Part shown: positions 36,556 to 46,900 of the stretch, piece after piece
Position numbering within the stretch: the stretch's first letter is position 1
Layout of the letters: every line of letters begins with the position of its first letter
From: Kibdelosporangium banguiense
GTDB taxonomy: Bacteria > Actinomycetota > Actinomycetes > Mycobacteriales > Pseudonocardiaceae
Direction: 5' to 3'
Length of the DNA stretch: 64,000 nucleotides
NCBI RefSeq assembly: GCF_017876405.1
Contig: NZ_JAGINW010000001.1
Location: 4,601,203-4,665,202 of the forward strand
Notes under the pieces: generated by a model
Databases searched by the model: none
The model's input: the letters and a program-made list of their open reading frames with translations, nothing else
What the model was told of the DNA's origin: nothing
Made by a program: the position numbers and the translations under genes

Positions 36556-37462
36556 CATCGCGGCCGTGCCCGCGAAACGGCGGGCCGGTCACGCGTCCGA
36601 CTCCGCTGGGCTGGGGCGTATGCGGGCGCTCGGCTTCGTCGCGCCCGCGCTGGTGCTGATCGCGATCTTCCTGGTGTTCCCGGCGCTGTGGAGCATCTAC
36701 ATCGGATTGACCGACTACACCCTGACCGGGCCGTCGTCGGTGAATCCGCGGATGGTCGGGACCGGCAACATCACCGGCGCCCTGGCCGACCCGCTGTTCG
36801 GCAACTCGCTGTGGCTGACGTTGCTGTTCGTGCTCTTCTCGGCGGTGCTGGGCCAGAACATCCTGGGCTTCGCGCTGGCGTGGACCCTGCGCGGTGCCAA
36901 GCGCTGGCTGCGTCGGCTCGTCGAGGGACTTGTCCTGCTCGCCTGGATTCTGCCGAGCACTGTGGTGGCGTATCTCTGGATCGCGGTGCTGGACCGTGAC
37001 GGCGGCACGCTGAACGCGTTACTGAACACGCCGGGCATCGCATGGCTTGTCGAGTACCCGATGGCGAGCCTGATCGTGTTCAACATGTGGCGCGGCACGG
37101 CATTCTCGATGTTGCTGTACAGCTCGGCGTTGGCTGTGGTGCCGCCGTCGCAGCTGGAGACCGCGCGGATGGTCGGCGCCGGGACGCTGAGCACGTTGCG
37201 GGACGTGGTGTTCCCGCATATCCGTGGGCACGTGCTGACCAACACGCTGCTCATCAGCCTGTGGACGGCGAACGACTTCACGCCGTTCCTCCTGACCGCG
37301 GGCGGCCCGAACCACGCGTCGGAGACGCTGCCGGTGTTCATCTACCAGCAGGCGCTGGGGTCTGGCCTGCTCGGCTACGCCTCGGCGATCTCGTTCCTGC
37401 TGTTGCTGGTCAACCTGATTGTCGCGCTGGTGTACCTGCGGCTGCTGCGGAGGCGCGCGTGA
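36542..37462 (+). CDS. ABC importer permease (MalF-like)
   Basis: This 306 aa inner-membrane permease has six helices and the coupling motif ETARMVGAGTLSTLRDVVFPHIRG near residue 205, typical of CUT1 sugar importers. The start could be TTG 36542 (overlapping the binding-protein gene by 14 bases) or GTG 36566; the basic leader KRRAGH precedes the first helix either way. It overlaps the next permease by 4 bases (GTGA). Confidence 0.9.
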   Translation: MPQADIAAVPAKRRAGHASDSAGLGRMRALGFVAPALVLIAIFLVFPALWSIYIGLTDYTLTGPSSVNPRMVGTGNITGALADPLFGNSLWLTLLFVLFSAVLGQNILGFALAWTLRGAKRWLRRLVEGLVLLAWILPSTVVAYLWIAVLDRDGGTLNALLNTPGIAWLVEYPMASLIVFNMWRGTAFSMLLYSSALAVVPPSQLETARMVGAGTLSTLRDVVFPHIRGHVLTNTLLISLWTANDFTPFLLTAGGPNHASETLPVFIYQQALGSGLLGYASAISFLLLLVNLIVALVYLRLLRRRA

Positions 37463-38277
37463 CCTCCTTCGTGCTGCGCCGGATCGGCTACTCGGTGTTC
37501 TTCGCCGTGGTGCTGGCGTTTTTCGCGATCCCGATGCTGTGGCTGGCCAGTGCCCCGTTCGACAGCAGGCCGGGTATCGGATTTCGTTGGCCGGACTGGA
37601 CTTTCGACAATATCGCGGCCACGTTCGAGCATCCTTACGCGTTGACTTCGCTTTGGAACTCGTTGGTGCTGTGCGTTCTCGCGATGGCGATCACCACGGT
37701 TCTGGCTGCGTGTGCGGCATACGCGTTGTCACGCGTCCGGATTCCCGGGCGGGACGTGCTGCTTTATGTGCTGTTGCTGCTGTCCAGCGTGGTCACCGGG
37801 ACTGCGGCGATGGTGCCGATCTTCGTGATGATGTACCAGCTCGGGCTGATCAACTCGCAGTACGGCACCGCGCTGGTGATCGCGGGTGGGATGCTGCCCG
37901 CGGCGATCTTCATCCTGAAGGATTTCGTCGACGCGGTACCGCGTTCGTATGAGGAATCGGCGCGGGTGTTCGGGGCCTCGCCCGGACAGATCCTGTTACA
38001 CGTGGTGCTTCCCATCGCCCGGCCGGGAATCGCGACCATCGTGGTGTGGTCGTTCGTGCAGGCGTGGGGCAACTTCCTGCTGCCGTTCCTGCTGTTGCGG
38101 GACATCACCAGCCAGCCCGCCGCGGTGCTGATGCGCACCCTCCAGGATGAGGGCGGCAGCGCCAATCTGACGGTGATCCCGGTGTTCTCGTTGCTGTATT
38201 CGATCCCAGTGGTCGTGCTGTATCTGTTCGTGAGCAAGCGTTACGGCTTCCGTTTCCACGGAGGGATCAAGAGCTGA
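37459..38277 (+). CDS. ABC importer permease (MalG-like)
   Basis: A 272 aa protein with six helices. The coupling motif is YEESARVFGASPGQILLHVVLPIARPG near residue 165, and the family ending YLFVSKRYGFRFHGGIKS matches the MalG subfamily end. GTG 37459 overlaps the first permease. The stop shares one base with the ATPase ATG. Confidence 0.92.
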   Translation: MTSFVLRRIGYSVFFAVVLAFFAIPMLWLASAPFDSRPGIGFRWPDWTFDNIAATFEHPYALTSLWNSLVLCVLAMAITTVLAACAAYALSRVRIPGRDVLLYVLLLLSSVVTGTAAMVPIFVMMYQLGLINSQYGTALVIAGGMLPAAIFILKDFVDAVPRSYEESARVFGASPGQILLHVVLPIARPGIATIVVWSFVQAWGNFLLPFLLLRDITSQPAAVLMRTLQDEGGSANLTVIPVFSLLYSIPVVVLYLFVSKRYGFRFHGGIKS

Positions 38278-39335
38278 TGGCCCGGATCACGGTTGAAAAT
38301 CTGTCCACCGTGTACCCCAACGGAGTGCGCGCGGTGGACGCCTTGGACCTGGAGATCGCCGACGGCGAGTTCTTCGCGCTGCTGGGACCCTCCGGCTGCG
38401 GGAAGACGACGCTGCTGCGCACGATCGCCGGGCTGGAGGCGGCGACCGAGGGCTCGGTCTCGATCGGTGAGCGGGACGTGACCACCGTGGAACCGGGCAA
38501 GCGGAAAGTGGCGATGGTCTTCCAGGACTACGCCCTGTTCCCGCACATGACCGTGTCGGAGAACATCGCCTATCCGCTCCGCGTCCGCCGTCAACCCAAG
38601 GCGCGGCAACGGGAAGTCGCCGAACGCACAGCCCGGAGCCTGAGCCTGGCAGAATTGCTGGACCGTCGGCCCGGCCAGCTTTCCGGTGGTCAGCAGCAGC
38701 GGGTCGCCCTGGCCCGGGCGGTCGCCATCGATGCCGATGTGCTTCTGCTCGACGAGCCGCTGTCCAATCTGGATGCCCGGCTCCGGCTGGAGGCGCGTAC
38801 TTTCCTCAAGCGCCTGCAACAGGAAATCGGTGTCACCACTGTGTTCGTCACCCACGACCAGGCCGAGGCGCTCGCGCTGGCCGACCGGATCGCGGTGATG
38901 GAATCCGGCAGGATCCGCCAGCTCGGCAGTCCCCGTGAGGTGTTCGGCCGGCCTGCGGACACATTCGTGGCCAATTTCATCGGCTCGACCCCGATGAACC
39001 TCATCGACGGGGCGATCGAGAACGGTCTTCTCGCGGTGGCCGGCGCGAAACTGCCTTCGCCCGTGGACCTTTCCGACGACAGCAAGGTGATCGTCGGTAT
39101 CCGGCCCGAATACCTCACTTTGGCGACCGGTGCCGCGGGCATCACCGGAATCGTTTCGACAATCGAGAACCTCGGCGTCAGTTCACTCGTGACACTCGAA
39201 TGCCCCGACGGCAGCCTGCTCGGGCTCACTGTCCGGGAACAGCATGAACCCGCGATCGGATCGACAGTCACGGCAGTCCCTGAGCAAGGAAGGCTTCTGC
39301 TGTACGGCAAGGAGAGCGGGATGATTCTCACGTGA
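38277..39335 (+). CDS. ABC importer ATPase (MalK/UgpC-like)
   Basis: The product has 352 aa. Walker A is GPSGCGKTTLLRTI near residue 38, the signature LSGGQQQRVALARAV near 133 and Walker B DVLLLDEPLSNLDA near 155, with the switch His in TVFVTHDQAEAL. The C-terminal TOBE regulatory domain starts near residue 240 (NLIDGAIENG ... GIRPEYLTL). It belongs to the sugar/spermidine importer ATPases and completes the operon. Its 3' end overlaps the converging gene by 8 bases. Confidence 0.94.
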   Translation: MARITVENLSTVYPNGVRAVDALDLEIADGEFFALLGPSGCGKTTLLRTIAGLEAATEGSVSIGERDVTTVEPGKRKVAMVFQDYALFPHMTVSENIAYPLRVRRQPKARQREVAERTARSLSLAELLDRRPGQLSGGQQQRVALARAVAIDADVLLLDEPLSNLDARLRLEARTFLKRLQQEIGVTTVFVTHDQAEALALADRIAVMESGRIRQLGSPREVFGRPADTFVANFIGSTPMNLIDGAIENGLLAVAGAKLPSPVDLSDDSKVIVGIRPEYLTLATGAAGITGIVSTIENLGVSSLVTLECPDGSLLGLTVREQHEPAIGSTVTAVPEQGRLLLYGKESGMILT

Positions 39336-39930
39336 TCCGCATCGCCGGATGATTCGGGTCGTCGACGCGGACGGCGATGTCAGCGGTGGTCAATGGGGAG
39401 ACTTCTTCTTCGTATCGGGCGAAAACGGGAAGACTCCATGCGTCCACGGCTGCCGTGCGGCGGTGTAACGCGCCTGCCGAAAGCCACAAATGGACCGTGA
39501 GATCGAAAGGCAGTCCGCGGCCGAGCAGCAATTCGCCATCGACGACGATCACGCCGTTCTCCGGCAGCGACACGTATTCCGCCCTGGTCGCCCGGTCGGC
39601 CTCGGCGTCCCACAGGGACGGCAGAACCTTTTGTCCGGAAAGCACTTCCCGGCGCAGCGCGCCCTCGTCCAGCCAGGACGAATAGCGGGATTCCTCGTCG
39701 GTCTTGCCGTGCTCGAACCGCAGTGACGCCGGTCGCAGGAAGTCCTGGGCCCGGACCCGGATCACCGAGCGGCCCAGCACCCGCAGCGGGTCGACCAGGG
39801 CGTCTGCCAGCAGTCCCGGGCCGGCACCTGCCGCGCCGTCGATGGCGACCCGTATCTGGCCTGGTGCGGCGGTTATGCGTGAGACGACATGTTCGGCCAG
39901 GGCCGTGAACGTCACCGGTTGGAAGCGCAC
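39328..39930 (-). CDS. Uridine kinase-like protein lacking the P-loop Lys
   Basis: This 200 aa protein aligns with uridine kinase/phosphoribulokinase-like NTPases by layout: [12 protein letters not shown] at the start, a DFLRP loop, [27 protein letters not shown] as Walker B region, then RRTAAVDAW and RYEEEV. The Walker A motif GxxxxGK[S/T] reads GAAGAGPG, with Pro38 and Gly39 in place of Lys and Ser/Thr. ATP hydrolysis or transfer in the normal way is therefore doubtful. GTG start 39930. It converges on the importer operon. Confidence 0.72.
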   Translation of the reverse strand: MRFQPVTFTALAEHVVSRITAAPGQIRVAIDGAAGAGPGLLADALVDPLRVLGRSVIRVRAQDFLRPASLRFEHGKTDEESRYSSWLDEGALRREVLSGQKVLPSLWDAEADRATRAEYVSLPENGVIVVDGELLLGRGLPFDLTVHLWLSAGALHRRTAAVDAWSLPVFARYEEEVSPLTTADIAVRVDDPNHPAMRIT

Positions 39931-40011
39931 CAGCCAAGACTGTCAGAGGTGGCGGGTACAACCAGCGAGCCTCCGTCGGTGACCCGCAGCGAACGATTAG
40001 GGTGGTGGATC

Positions 40012-43000
40012 GTGGCCGCTGATTCCTTCACTCACCTGCATGTGCACACCGAGTACTCGATGCTCGACGGAGCGGCGAAGCTGAAGGACATGTTCGCCCA
40101 GTGCGAGAAGCTGGGCATGACCTCGGTCGCGATCACCGACCACGGCCACATGAACGGCGTCTACGACTTCTTCAAGCAGGCGACCGCCGCGGGCATCAAG
40201 CCGATCCTCGGCATCGAGGCCTACCTCGCGCCCGGCTCGCGGCACGTGAAGGACCGGATCCGCTGGGGCGACCCGTCGCAGAAGTCCGACGACGTCTCCG
40301 CCAGCGGTGCGTACACCCACCAGACGATCTGGGCCCGCAACGACGTCGGCCTGCGCAACCTGATGCGCGCCGCGAGCCTGGCCTCGATGGAGGGCCAGCT
40401 GGGCAAGTGGCCGCGGATGGACCGGGAGCTGCTCGCGAGCCTGTCCGACGGTCTGATGGCCACCACCGGCTGCCCGTCCGGCGAAGTGCAGACCCGGCTG
40501 CGTCTGGGCCACTTCGACGAGGCGGTGAAGGCCGCGGGCGAGTGGCAGGACATCTACGGCAAGGACAACTTCTATGTCGAGCTGATGAACCACGGCATCG
40601 ACATCGAGCTCAAGGTCCGCAACGAGCTGCTGGACGTGGCCAAGAAGGTCGGCATCCCGTTCGTGGTGACCAACGACTCGCACTACACGTACGAGCACGA
40701 GCGCGACGCCCACGACGCGTTGCTGTGTGTGCAGACCGGCAAGACGATGCAGGACCCGACCCGGTTCAAGTTCGACGGCTCGGGCTACTACCTGAAGTCG
40801 CCGGACGAGATGCGCGCGATCGACTCGTCCGACGCCTGGCAGGAGGGCTGCCGCAACACCCTGCTGATCGCCGAGAAGGTCAGCACCGAGGGGATGTTCA
40901 CGTTCCGCAACCTGATGCCGAACTTCCCGATCCCCGAGGGCATGACCGAGGACGACTACTTCAAGCAGCAGGTCTGGGAGGGCATGCACCGCCGGTTCCC
41001 CGACGGTGTGGACGAGGTCCACAAACAGCAGGTCGAGTTCGAGATCGGCGTCATCCTGCAGATGGGCTTCCCGGCCTACTTCCTCGTGGTCGCCGACCTG
41101 ATCAACTGGGCGAAGTCCAACGGCATCCGCGTCGGCCCCGGCCGTGGGTCGGCCGCAGGCGCGCTGATCGCGTACGCGATGGGCATCACGGACCTCGACC
41201 CGCTGGCCCACGGGCTGATCTTCGAGCGGTTCCTCAACCCGGACCGGGTGTCCCCGCCCGATATCGACATCGACTTCGACGAGCGTCGTCGCGGTGACGT
41301 CATCCGGTACGTCACCGAGAAGTGGGGCGAGGACAAGGTTGCCCAGGTGATCACGTTCGGCACGATCAAGGCCAAGGCCGCGATCAAGGACGCCGCCCGC
41401 GTGCTGTTCGGCCAGCCCGGCTACGCGGTGGCCGACCGGATCTCCAAGGCCTACCCGCCGGCCGTGATGGCCAAGGACATCCCGCTGTCGGGCATCCATG
41501 ACCCGAGCCACAAGCGGTACAACGAGGCCACCGAGATCCGGGCGCTCTACGAGCAGGACCCGCAGGTCAAGCAGATCATCGACACGGGCCGTGGCCTGGA
41601 GGGCCTGATCCGCAACGCCGGCGTGCACGCCTGTGCGGTGATCCTGAGCGCCGAGCCGCTGCTGGACGTGATCCCGTTGTGGAAGCGCCCGCAGGACGGC
41701 TCGATCATCACCCAGTTCGACTACCCCACGTGCGAGTCGCTGGGCCTGCTGAAGATGGACTTCCTGGGCCTGCGCAACCTGACGGTGATCGACGACTGCC
41801 TGCGCAACATGGAACGCAACGGCAAACCGCAGGTCGACCTGCAGACGATCGCGCTGGACGACAAAGCCACGTACGAGCTGCTGTCCCGAGGCGACACGCT
41901 CGGTGTGTTCCAGCTCGATGGTGGGCCCATGCGTGACCTGCTGCGCCTCATGCGCCCCGACAACTTCGAAGACATCTCGGCCGTCGGCGCGCTGTACCGC
42001 CCCGGCCCGATGGGTGCGAAATCACACACGAACTACGCACTGCGCAAGAACAAGCAGCAGGAGATCACGCCGATCCACCCGGCGCTGGCCGAGCCGCTCG
42101 AGGACATCCTGGGCACGACCTACGGCCTGATCGTGTATCAGGAGCAGGTCATGGCGATCGCCCAGAAGCTGGCCGGGTACACGCTCGGCCAAGCAGACCT
42201 GCTGCGCCGGGCGATGGGCAAGAAGAAGAAGGAGATCCTGGACAAGGAGTTCGCCGGGTTCGAGAAGGGCATGCTGGACAACGGCTACCCCAAGGACGCG
42301 GTCAAGACGCTCTGGGAGATCCTGGTCCCGTTCGCGGACTACGCGTTCAACAAGGCCCACTCCGCCGCGTACGGCCTGGTGTCGTACTGGACGGCGTACC
42401 TCAAGGCGAACTATCCCGCCGAGTACATGGCCGGCCTGCTGACCTCGGTCCGGGACGACAAGGACAAGGCCGCGGTCTACCTGGCCGAATGCCGCAAGAT
42501 GGGCATCACGGTCCTGCCGCCGGACGTCAACGAGTCCGCCGCGGACTTCGCGCCGGTGGGTGACGACATCCGCTTCGGCCTCGGCGCGATCCGCAACGTC
42601 GGCACCAACGTGGTCGAATCGATCGTGAAGGCGCGCACCGAGAAGGGCGCGTTCGTCGATTTCTCGGACTTCCTGCGCAAGGTCGACGCGTCGGTCTGCA
42701 ACAAGAAGGTCGTCGAATCGCTGATCAAGGCCGGGGCGTTCGACTCGCTCAAACACCCGCGCAAGGGCCTGTTCCTGGTGCACACCGACGCGATCGACGC
42801 GGTGATGGACACCAAGCGCGCGGAGGCGGTCGGCCAGTTCGACCTGTTCGGCGGCGGGGACGACGACGGCGACAACGCCGGCAGCGTGTTCGACGTGAAG
42901 GTCCCGGAGGACGCCTGGGAGACCAAGCACCAGCTCGCCCTGGAGCGGGAAATGCTGGGCCTGTACGTCAGCGGGCACCCGTTGGACGGCGTCGAGCACA

Positions 43001-43551
43001 TCCTGACCGCTCAGTCGGACACGCCGATCGCGGCGATTCTGGAAGGCGGCATAGCCGACGGCGCGCAGGTGACGATCGGCGGCATTCTCGCCTCGGTCAC
43101 CCGCCGGGTGAACAAGAACGGTGAGCCGTGGGCGTCCGCCCAGCTGGAGGACCTCGCCGGTGGCATCGAGGTGCTGTTCTTCCCCAAGACGTATTCCGTG
43201 ATCGGCATGAGCGTGGTCGAGGATGCGATCGTGCTGGTCAAGGCCCGGGTGGCCAAACGGGACGACCGCACATCGCTGATCGCCAACGACCTGGCTGTGC
43301 CGGATCTGGAGGCAATGGCGGGCAGTCAGCCGATCCGGGTCAGTATGCCGGCCTCAAAATGCACTCCGGCGGTCGTCGCTCAATTGAAGGACGCCCTTTC
43401 CACCCATCCGGGGACCACCGAAGTGCATTTGCGGCTGATCAACGGCCAGCGCAAAACCTTGCTGCGACTGGACGACACCCTGCGGGTGACGCCGAATCCG
43501 GCGTTGATGGGTGACTTGAAGGCATTGCTCGGCCCGGGCTGTCTCGCCTGA
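40012..43551 (+). CDS. dnaE1: Replicative DNA polymerase III alpha subunit DnaE1
   Basis: The product has 1,179 aa. The N-terminal PHP domain starts [18 protein letters not shown]. The polymerase core has [23 protein letters not shown] and the catalytic triad region [13 protein letters not shown] near residue 420. Fingers/beta-binding parts and an OB-fold region ([18 protein letters not shown]) follow near residue 1020. GTG 40012 is chosen because the PHP domain begins at once. Motifs and length match the essential actinobacterial DnaE1 rather than the mutasome DnaE2. Confidence 0.97.
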   Translation: MAADSFTHLHVHTEYSMLDGAAKLKDMFAQCEKLGMTSVAITDHGHMNGVYDFFKQATAAGIKPILGIEAYLAPGSRHVKDRIRWGDPSQKSDDVSASGAYTHQTIWARNDVGLRNLMRAASLASMEGQLGKWPRMDRELLASLSDGLMATTGCPSGEVQTRLRLGHFDEAVKAAGEWQDIYGKDNFYVELMNHGIDIELKVRNELLDVAKKVGIPFVVTNDSHYTYEHERDAHDALLCVQTGKTMQDPTRFKFDGSGYYLKSPDEMRAIDSSDAWQEGCRNTLLIAEKVSTEGMFTFRNLMPNFPIPEGMTEDDYFKQQVWEGMHRRFPDGVDEVHKQQVEFEIGVILQMGFPAYFLVVADLINWAKSNGIRVGPGRGSAAGALIAYAMGITDLDPLAHGLIFERFLNPDRVSPPDIDIDFDERRRGDVIRYVTEKWGEDKVAQVITFGTIKAKAAIKDAARVLFGQPGYAVADRISKAYPPAVMAKDIPLSGIHDPSHKRYNEATEIRALYEQDPQVKQIIDTGRGLEGLIRNAGVHACAVILSAEPLLDVIPLWKRPQDGSIITQFDYPTCESLGLLKMDFLGLRNLTVIDDCLRNMERNGKPQVDLQTIALDDKATYELLSRGDTLGVFQLDGGPMRDLLRLMRPDNFEDISAVGALYRPGPMGAKSHTNYALRKNKQQEITPIHPALAEPLEDILGTTYGLIVYQEQVMAIAQKLAGYTLGQADLLRRAMGKKKKEILDKEFAGFEKGMLDNGYPKDAVKTLWEILVPFADYAFNKAHSAAYGLVSYWTAYLKANYPAEYMAGLLTSVRDDKDKAAVYLAECRKMGITVLPPDVNESAADFAPVGDDIRFGLGAIRNVGTNVVESIVKARTEKGAFVDFSDFLRKVDASVCNKKVVESLIKAGAFDSLKHPRKGLFLVHTDAIDAVMDTKRAEAVGQFDLFGGGDDDGDNAGSVFDVKVPEDAWETKHQLALEREMLGLYVSGHPLDGVEHILTAQSDTPIAAILEGGIADGAQVTIGGILASVTRRVNKNGEPWASAQLEDLAGGIEVLFFPKTYSVIGMSVVEDAIVLVKARVAKRDDRTSLIANDLAVPDLEAMAGSQPIRVSMPASKCTPAVVAQLKDALSTHPGTTEVHLRLINGQRKTLLRLDDTLRVTPNPALMGDLKALLGPGCLA

Positions 43552-43626
43552 CGTCCTGCGGTTGATTCCGTTGCAGGTCAGCGGGTTCCGGGTCCGGCCT
43601 TTTGTCATGCGGTGTGGAAAGACTGG

Positions 43627-44472
43627 TTACCGGCTGATTTTCAGCCACTCGTCGGGCAATGCGCCGGCTTGTCCGGCACGCACCAGTTCATGCCGGGCCA
43701 TTGCCGAGATCGCGGTGTGTGAATTGGACAAGAGCGCGACGTAGTCTTTGGCCAGCATCGCGACTTCACTGTGCGTCGGCGCGAGTGCCTTGTGCAGCAA
43801 CAGGAAACCGTTGAGGTCCGCGGTTTTTCCGCCACGCCGGAGGCGGAACAGGCAGCCTTCCAGCATCATGGTCCGGTCGAGTGTCTCGTCGGCCGCCAGC
43901 TTCGTCGGCCAGCCCCCGGGTTCGAGCAACGGCCCGACACCGTCCACTTCGAACAACCGGCGGGCCAGCGCCGACCGGCTGGTGTCCTCACGCCCGGTAG
44001 CGATCCACGCGAAAACTAGCCCGTCCGTGGCCAATGGCGCGATCCCGGTGTATGCGGAGAGTTTCACAACCAACTGTTGTAGCTGAGGCTCGAGTTTATC
44101 GGCCGGCAGCCGGAGTGCGAGCCGGTCAACGAGATCCGGCAACCAACCAACCCGCCGATCCTGCAAAACTTCAACAACAAGGTCGATTACGTCGGTCCCG
44201 GTTTCATCTTCCTGCAATCCATTGCGGGCGATCCACACCGCGACACTGGACGCGCTTGGCAGCAACGCCGCCCCGGCCACTGTGAGTGCACACAGCCGTG
44301 GTGTCCAGAACCGCTTGCTCACGAACGTGCCTGTCCGCAGCGTCTTTTCGTACGCCCGCAGCGGTTCGGTCAATGCCTTGCGAGCAGCTGGATCCAGGCC
44401 CCGGACAAGACGGGTGACATTGTCCGGATCGCCGCCGTCGATGATCGGGTGCAGGACTGTCCAGTCAGTCAT
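43627..44472 (-). CDS. Hypothetical protein, possibly DUF6493-like and short
   Basis: The 281 aa protein begins MTDWTVLHPIIDGGDPDNVTRLVRGLDPAARKAL. It is helical, leucine-rich and soluble, with no membrane segment or catalytic motif that I can name. The opening resembles the N-terminal part of large actinobacterial DUF6493-type proteins, which are several times longer, so this may be a shortened relative. ATG 44472 is chosen; the open frame continues to 44778 but overlaps bioA antisense. Function unknown. Confidence 0.6.
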   Translation of the reverse strand: MTDWTVLHPIIDGGDPDNVTRLVRGLDPAARKALTEPLRAYEKTLRTGTFVSKRFWTPRLCALTVAGAALLPSASSVAVWIARNGLQEDETGTDVIDLVVEVLQDRRVGWLPDLVDRLALRLPADKLEPQLQQLVVKLSAYTGIAPLATDGLVFAWIATGREDTSRSALARRLFEVDGVGPLLEPGGWPTKLAADETLDRTMMLEGCLFRLRRGGKTADLNGFLLLHKALAPTHSEVAMLAKDYVALLSNSHTAISAMARHELVRAGQAGALPDEWLKISR

Positions 44473-44588
44473 GGTTGCTGACGGTAGCGTCTGCCGCCGG
44501 ACGGCGTACTGCCGGTTGTGACAAACGAATACAGCGTAACTGTCCGAAACGCGCGCTAAATGCGACCAATTGGCACTAACCTCGATTC

Positions 44589-45869
44589 GTGGACGTCGCC
44601 GAGATGATCGCATTGGACCGCGCGCACGTCTGGCATCCATATGGGCCGATGCCGGGCACGAGGGACCCGTTCGTGGTCGAGGCCGCGTCGGGTGTACGGC
44701 TGCACCTGGCCGACGGGCGCGATTTGGTGGATGGCATGTCGTCGTGGTGGGCCGCCATTCACGGCTACCGCAATCCACGGCTCGACCAGGCCATGATCGA
44801 CCAAGCGGGCCGGATGAGCCACGTCATGTTCGGCGGCCTGACCCACGAACCCGCGGTGCGGCTGGCGAGCCGGCTCGTGCAGATCACGCCGTCGCCGTTG
44901 CAACACGTGTTCCTGTGCGACTCCGGGTCGGTGTCCGTTGAGGTCGCCGTGAAGATGTGCCTGCAGTACTGGCGCTCGATCGGCCGACCGGAGAAGCGGC
45001 GCCTGCTCACATGGCGCGGCGGCTACCACGGCGACACGTTCCACCCGATGAGCGTCTGCGACCCCGACGGCGGCATGCACTCGCTGTGGCGCGGAGTCCT
45101 TCCGGAACAGTTGTTCGCGCCGACGCCACCGTCCGGCTTCGACGCAGGCGTCGACTACGAATACGTCGAGACCCTCGCCGACATGATCGAACAGCACGCC
45201 GACGAACTGGCAGCCGTGATCATCGAGCCACTGGTCCAAGGCGCCGGCGGCATGCGCTTCCACGACCCGCGATACCTGCACGTACTGCGCGAGCTCACGC
45301 TGGCCCACGACGTCCTGCTGATCTTTGACGAGATCGCCACCGGCTTCGGCCGCACCGGCACATTGTTCGCGGCCGACCACGCGGCGGTCAGCCCGGACGT
45401 GATGTGCCTCGGCAAAGCCATGACCGGCGGCTACCTCTCCATGGCCGCGACCCTCTGCACATCCCAGGTCGCTGACGGAATCTCCCAGGGCGACCTGCCG
45501 GTACTCGCACACGGGCCGACCTACATGGGCAACCCGCTGGCGTCCGCGATCGCCAACGCCTCCATCGACCTCCTGCTGGAAGCCGACTGGTCAACCGAAG
45601 TCAGACGGATAGAACACGGTCTGCTCACCGGCCTCGAACCAGCCCTCGACCTGCCCGGAGTGCTCGACGTCCGGATCCTCGGCGCCATCGGCGTCATCCA
45701 GCTCGACCACCAGGTCGACATAGCCGAGGCAACCAAAGCAACGGTCGAAGCCGGCGTCTGGCTCAGACCCTTCCGCGACCTGATCTACACAATGCCCCCC
45801 TACATAACCTGCGACGAAGACCTGGCCCTGATAACCAAAGCCGCCTGCGCAGCCGTCGCCGCCGGATAG
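44589..45869 (+). CDS. bioA: Adenosylmethionine-8-amino-7-oxononanoate aminotransferase BioA
   Basis: BioA (426 aa) transfers the amino group of SAM to KAPA to give DAPA in biotin synthesis. Features are [11 protein letters not shown] at the N-terminus, [13 protein letters not shown], the PLP-binding Asp in [15 protein letters not shown], the PLP Lys in [11 protein letters not shown] near residue 280, and [14 protein letters not shown] 44589 starts the family N-terminus directly. No bioF follows; the next genes are on the opposite strand. Confidence 0.97.
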   Translation: MDVAEMIALDRAHVWHPYGPMPGTRDPFVVEAASGVRLHLADGRDLVDGMSSWWAAIHGYRNPRLDQAMIDQAGRMSHVMFGGLTHEPAVRLASRLVQITPSPLQHVFLCDSGSVSVEVAVKMCLQYWRSIGRPEKRRLLTWRGGYHGDTFHPMSVCDPDGGMHSLWRGVLPEQLFAPTPPSGFDAGVDYEYVETLADMIEQHADELAAVIIEPLVQGAGGMRFHDPRYLHVLRELTLAHDVLLIFDEIATGFGRTGTLFAADHAAVSPDVMCLGKAMTGGYLSMAATLCTSQVADGISQGDLPVLAHGPTYMGNPLASAIANASIDLLLEADWSTEVRRIEHGLLTGLEPALDLPGVLDVRILGAIGVIQLDHQVDIAEATKATVEAGVWLRPFRDLIYTMPPYITCDEDLALITKAACAAVAAG

Positions 45870-46099
45870 ACCTCGCCCTGCCACCCCACCGAAGCTGGGC
45901 CACGGCCCCCCGTTTTCCAGCCTACCGTTGAGGTCTGACAGAAAGTTGAGATCGCTGGTGACGAGGCCTCGGTTGTCCACAGGTGGTGACTTGTCCACAG
46001 CGAGGCCTGTGGACTGCCTTGTCCTTTCATTTCTGGCGGTTGTCGGCTGTAGGCTGGATTCCAGGGCCGGAGGCTGTCTACATCAGACAGATGTTCGGG
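45870..46099. other. Intergenic region with a cluster of DnaA-box-like sites
   Basis: Between the convergent bioA and isomerase genes lie two exact TTGTCCACAG words (45973-45982 and 45991-46000, 18 bases apart) and one inverted CTGTGGAC (46007-46014). TTGTCCACA is the DnaA box form favoured in high-GC actinomycetes. No AT-rich unwinding region or dnaA/dnaN is nearby, so this is not the origin. Confidence 0.5.
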
Positions 46100-46900
46100 T
46101 TAGAGGACGTGGTCCTGGTATGTCGTTATTACTCGGTCTACTACTTCGTCGCCGGGGGAGTCCCAGATCGACTGGTTGAAGATCTCGACTTCGATGGGGC
46201 CGGTGTAGCCGGTTTTGTCGACGGCTTGGCGCAGGCGGCGTAGTTCTATGCAGCCGTCGCCCATCATGCCTCGGCCGAGCAGGACTCCTTCGGGCAATGG
46301 CGTGATCCAGTCGCAGACCTGGAAGATCGAGATTCTGCCTGCCGCGCGGGCTATCGCCTGATAGACGTTGGGGTCCCACCAGATGTGGTATGTGTCCACG
46401 CAGACTCCGACCTGGTTGGCCGGGAAGAGCAGGGCCATGTCGAGTGCTTGGTCCAGTGTGGACACTACGCACCGGTCGGAGGCGAACATCGGGTGCAGGG
46501 GTTCGATGGAGAGTTGCACGCCGCATGAGGCCGCGTACGGGGTGAGCTCGTCGATCGAGTCGATGACGTTCTGGCGGGCGCCGTCTATGTCCGAGCTTCC
46601 GGGCGGCATCCCTCCGGAGACCAGGATCAGGATTGAGGTTCCCAGCGCCGCGGCTTCGTCGATCGCGCGGCGGTTGTCCTCGATCGCGCCGGGGTCGGCG
46701 AAGAAACCGCCGCGGCACAACGATGTCACTGTCAGGCCTGCGTCGCGGACGAGTTTTGCCGAGCGTTCCAGTCCGTGGTCGGCGACCGGGCCGCGCCACA
46801 GACCGACTTGGGTGAGGCCCGCCCGGGCGCAGCCTTCCACGAACGCCGGCATGTCCCATTGGGTTGTGGTGGCCTGATTCAGGCTCAGTCTTGAGGTCAT
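46100..46900 (-). CDS. Sugar phosphate isomerase/epimerase-like TIM barrel protein
   Basis: A 266 aa xylose-isomerase-like barrel. Metal-ligand positions typical of the family appear as Glu in LSIEPLHPM, Asp/His in VGVCVDTYHIWWDP and Glu in GPIEVEIFN. It is the last gene of a three-gene operon (overlapping by 4 bases) with a DUF993 protein and a Gfo/Idh/MocA dehydrogenase, under a LacI-type regulator. It probably isomerises or epimerises a keto-sugar or sugar acid. The competing frame 46083-46859 on the same strand is a shadow. Confidence 0.87.
   Translation of the reverse strand: MTSRLSLNQATTTQWDMPAFVEGCARAGLTQVGLWRGPVADHGLERSAKLVRDAGLTVTSLCRGGFFADPGAIEDNRRAIDEAAALGTSILILVSGGMPPGSSDIDGARQNVIDSIDELTPYAASCGVQLSIEPLHPMFASDRCVVSTLDQALDMALLFPANQVGVCVDTYHIWWDPNVYQAIARAAGRISIFQVCDWITPLPEGVLLGRGMMGDGCIELRRLRQAVDKTGYTGPIEVEIFNQSIWDSPGDEVVDRVITTYQDHVL

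Noticed and set aside
45973-46014. Origin of replication
   Set aside because: Too few boxes, no AT-rich unwinding region and no dnaA, dnaN or gyrase genes nearby.
46083-46859. Alternative frame overlapping the isomerase gene
   Set aside because: Arg/Pro-rich shadow without family sequence; the 46100-46900 frame encodes the TIM barrel.
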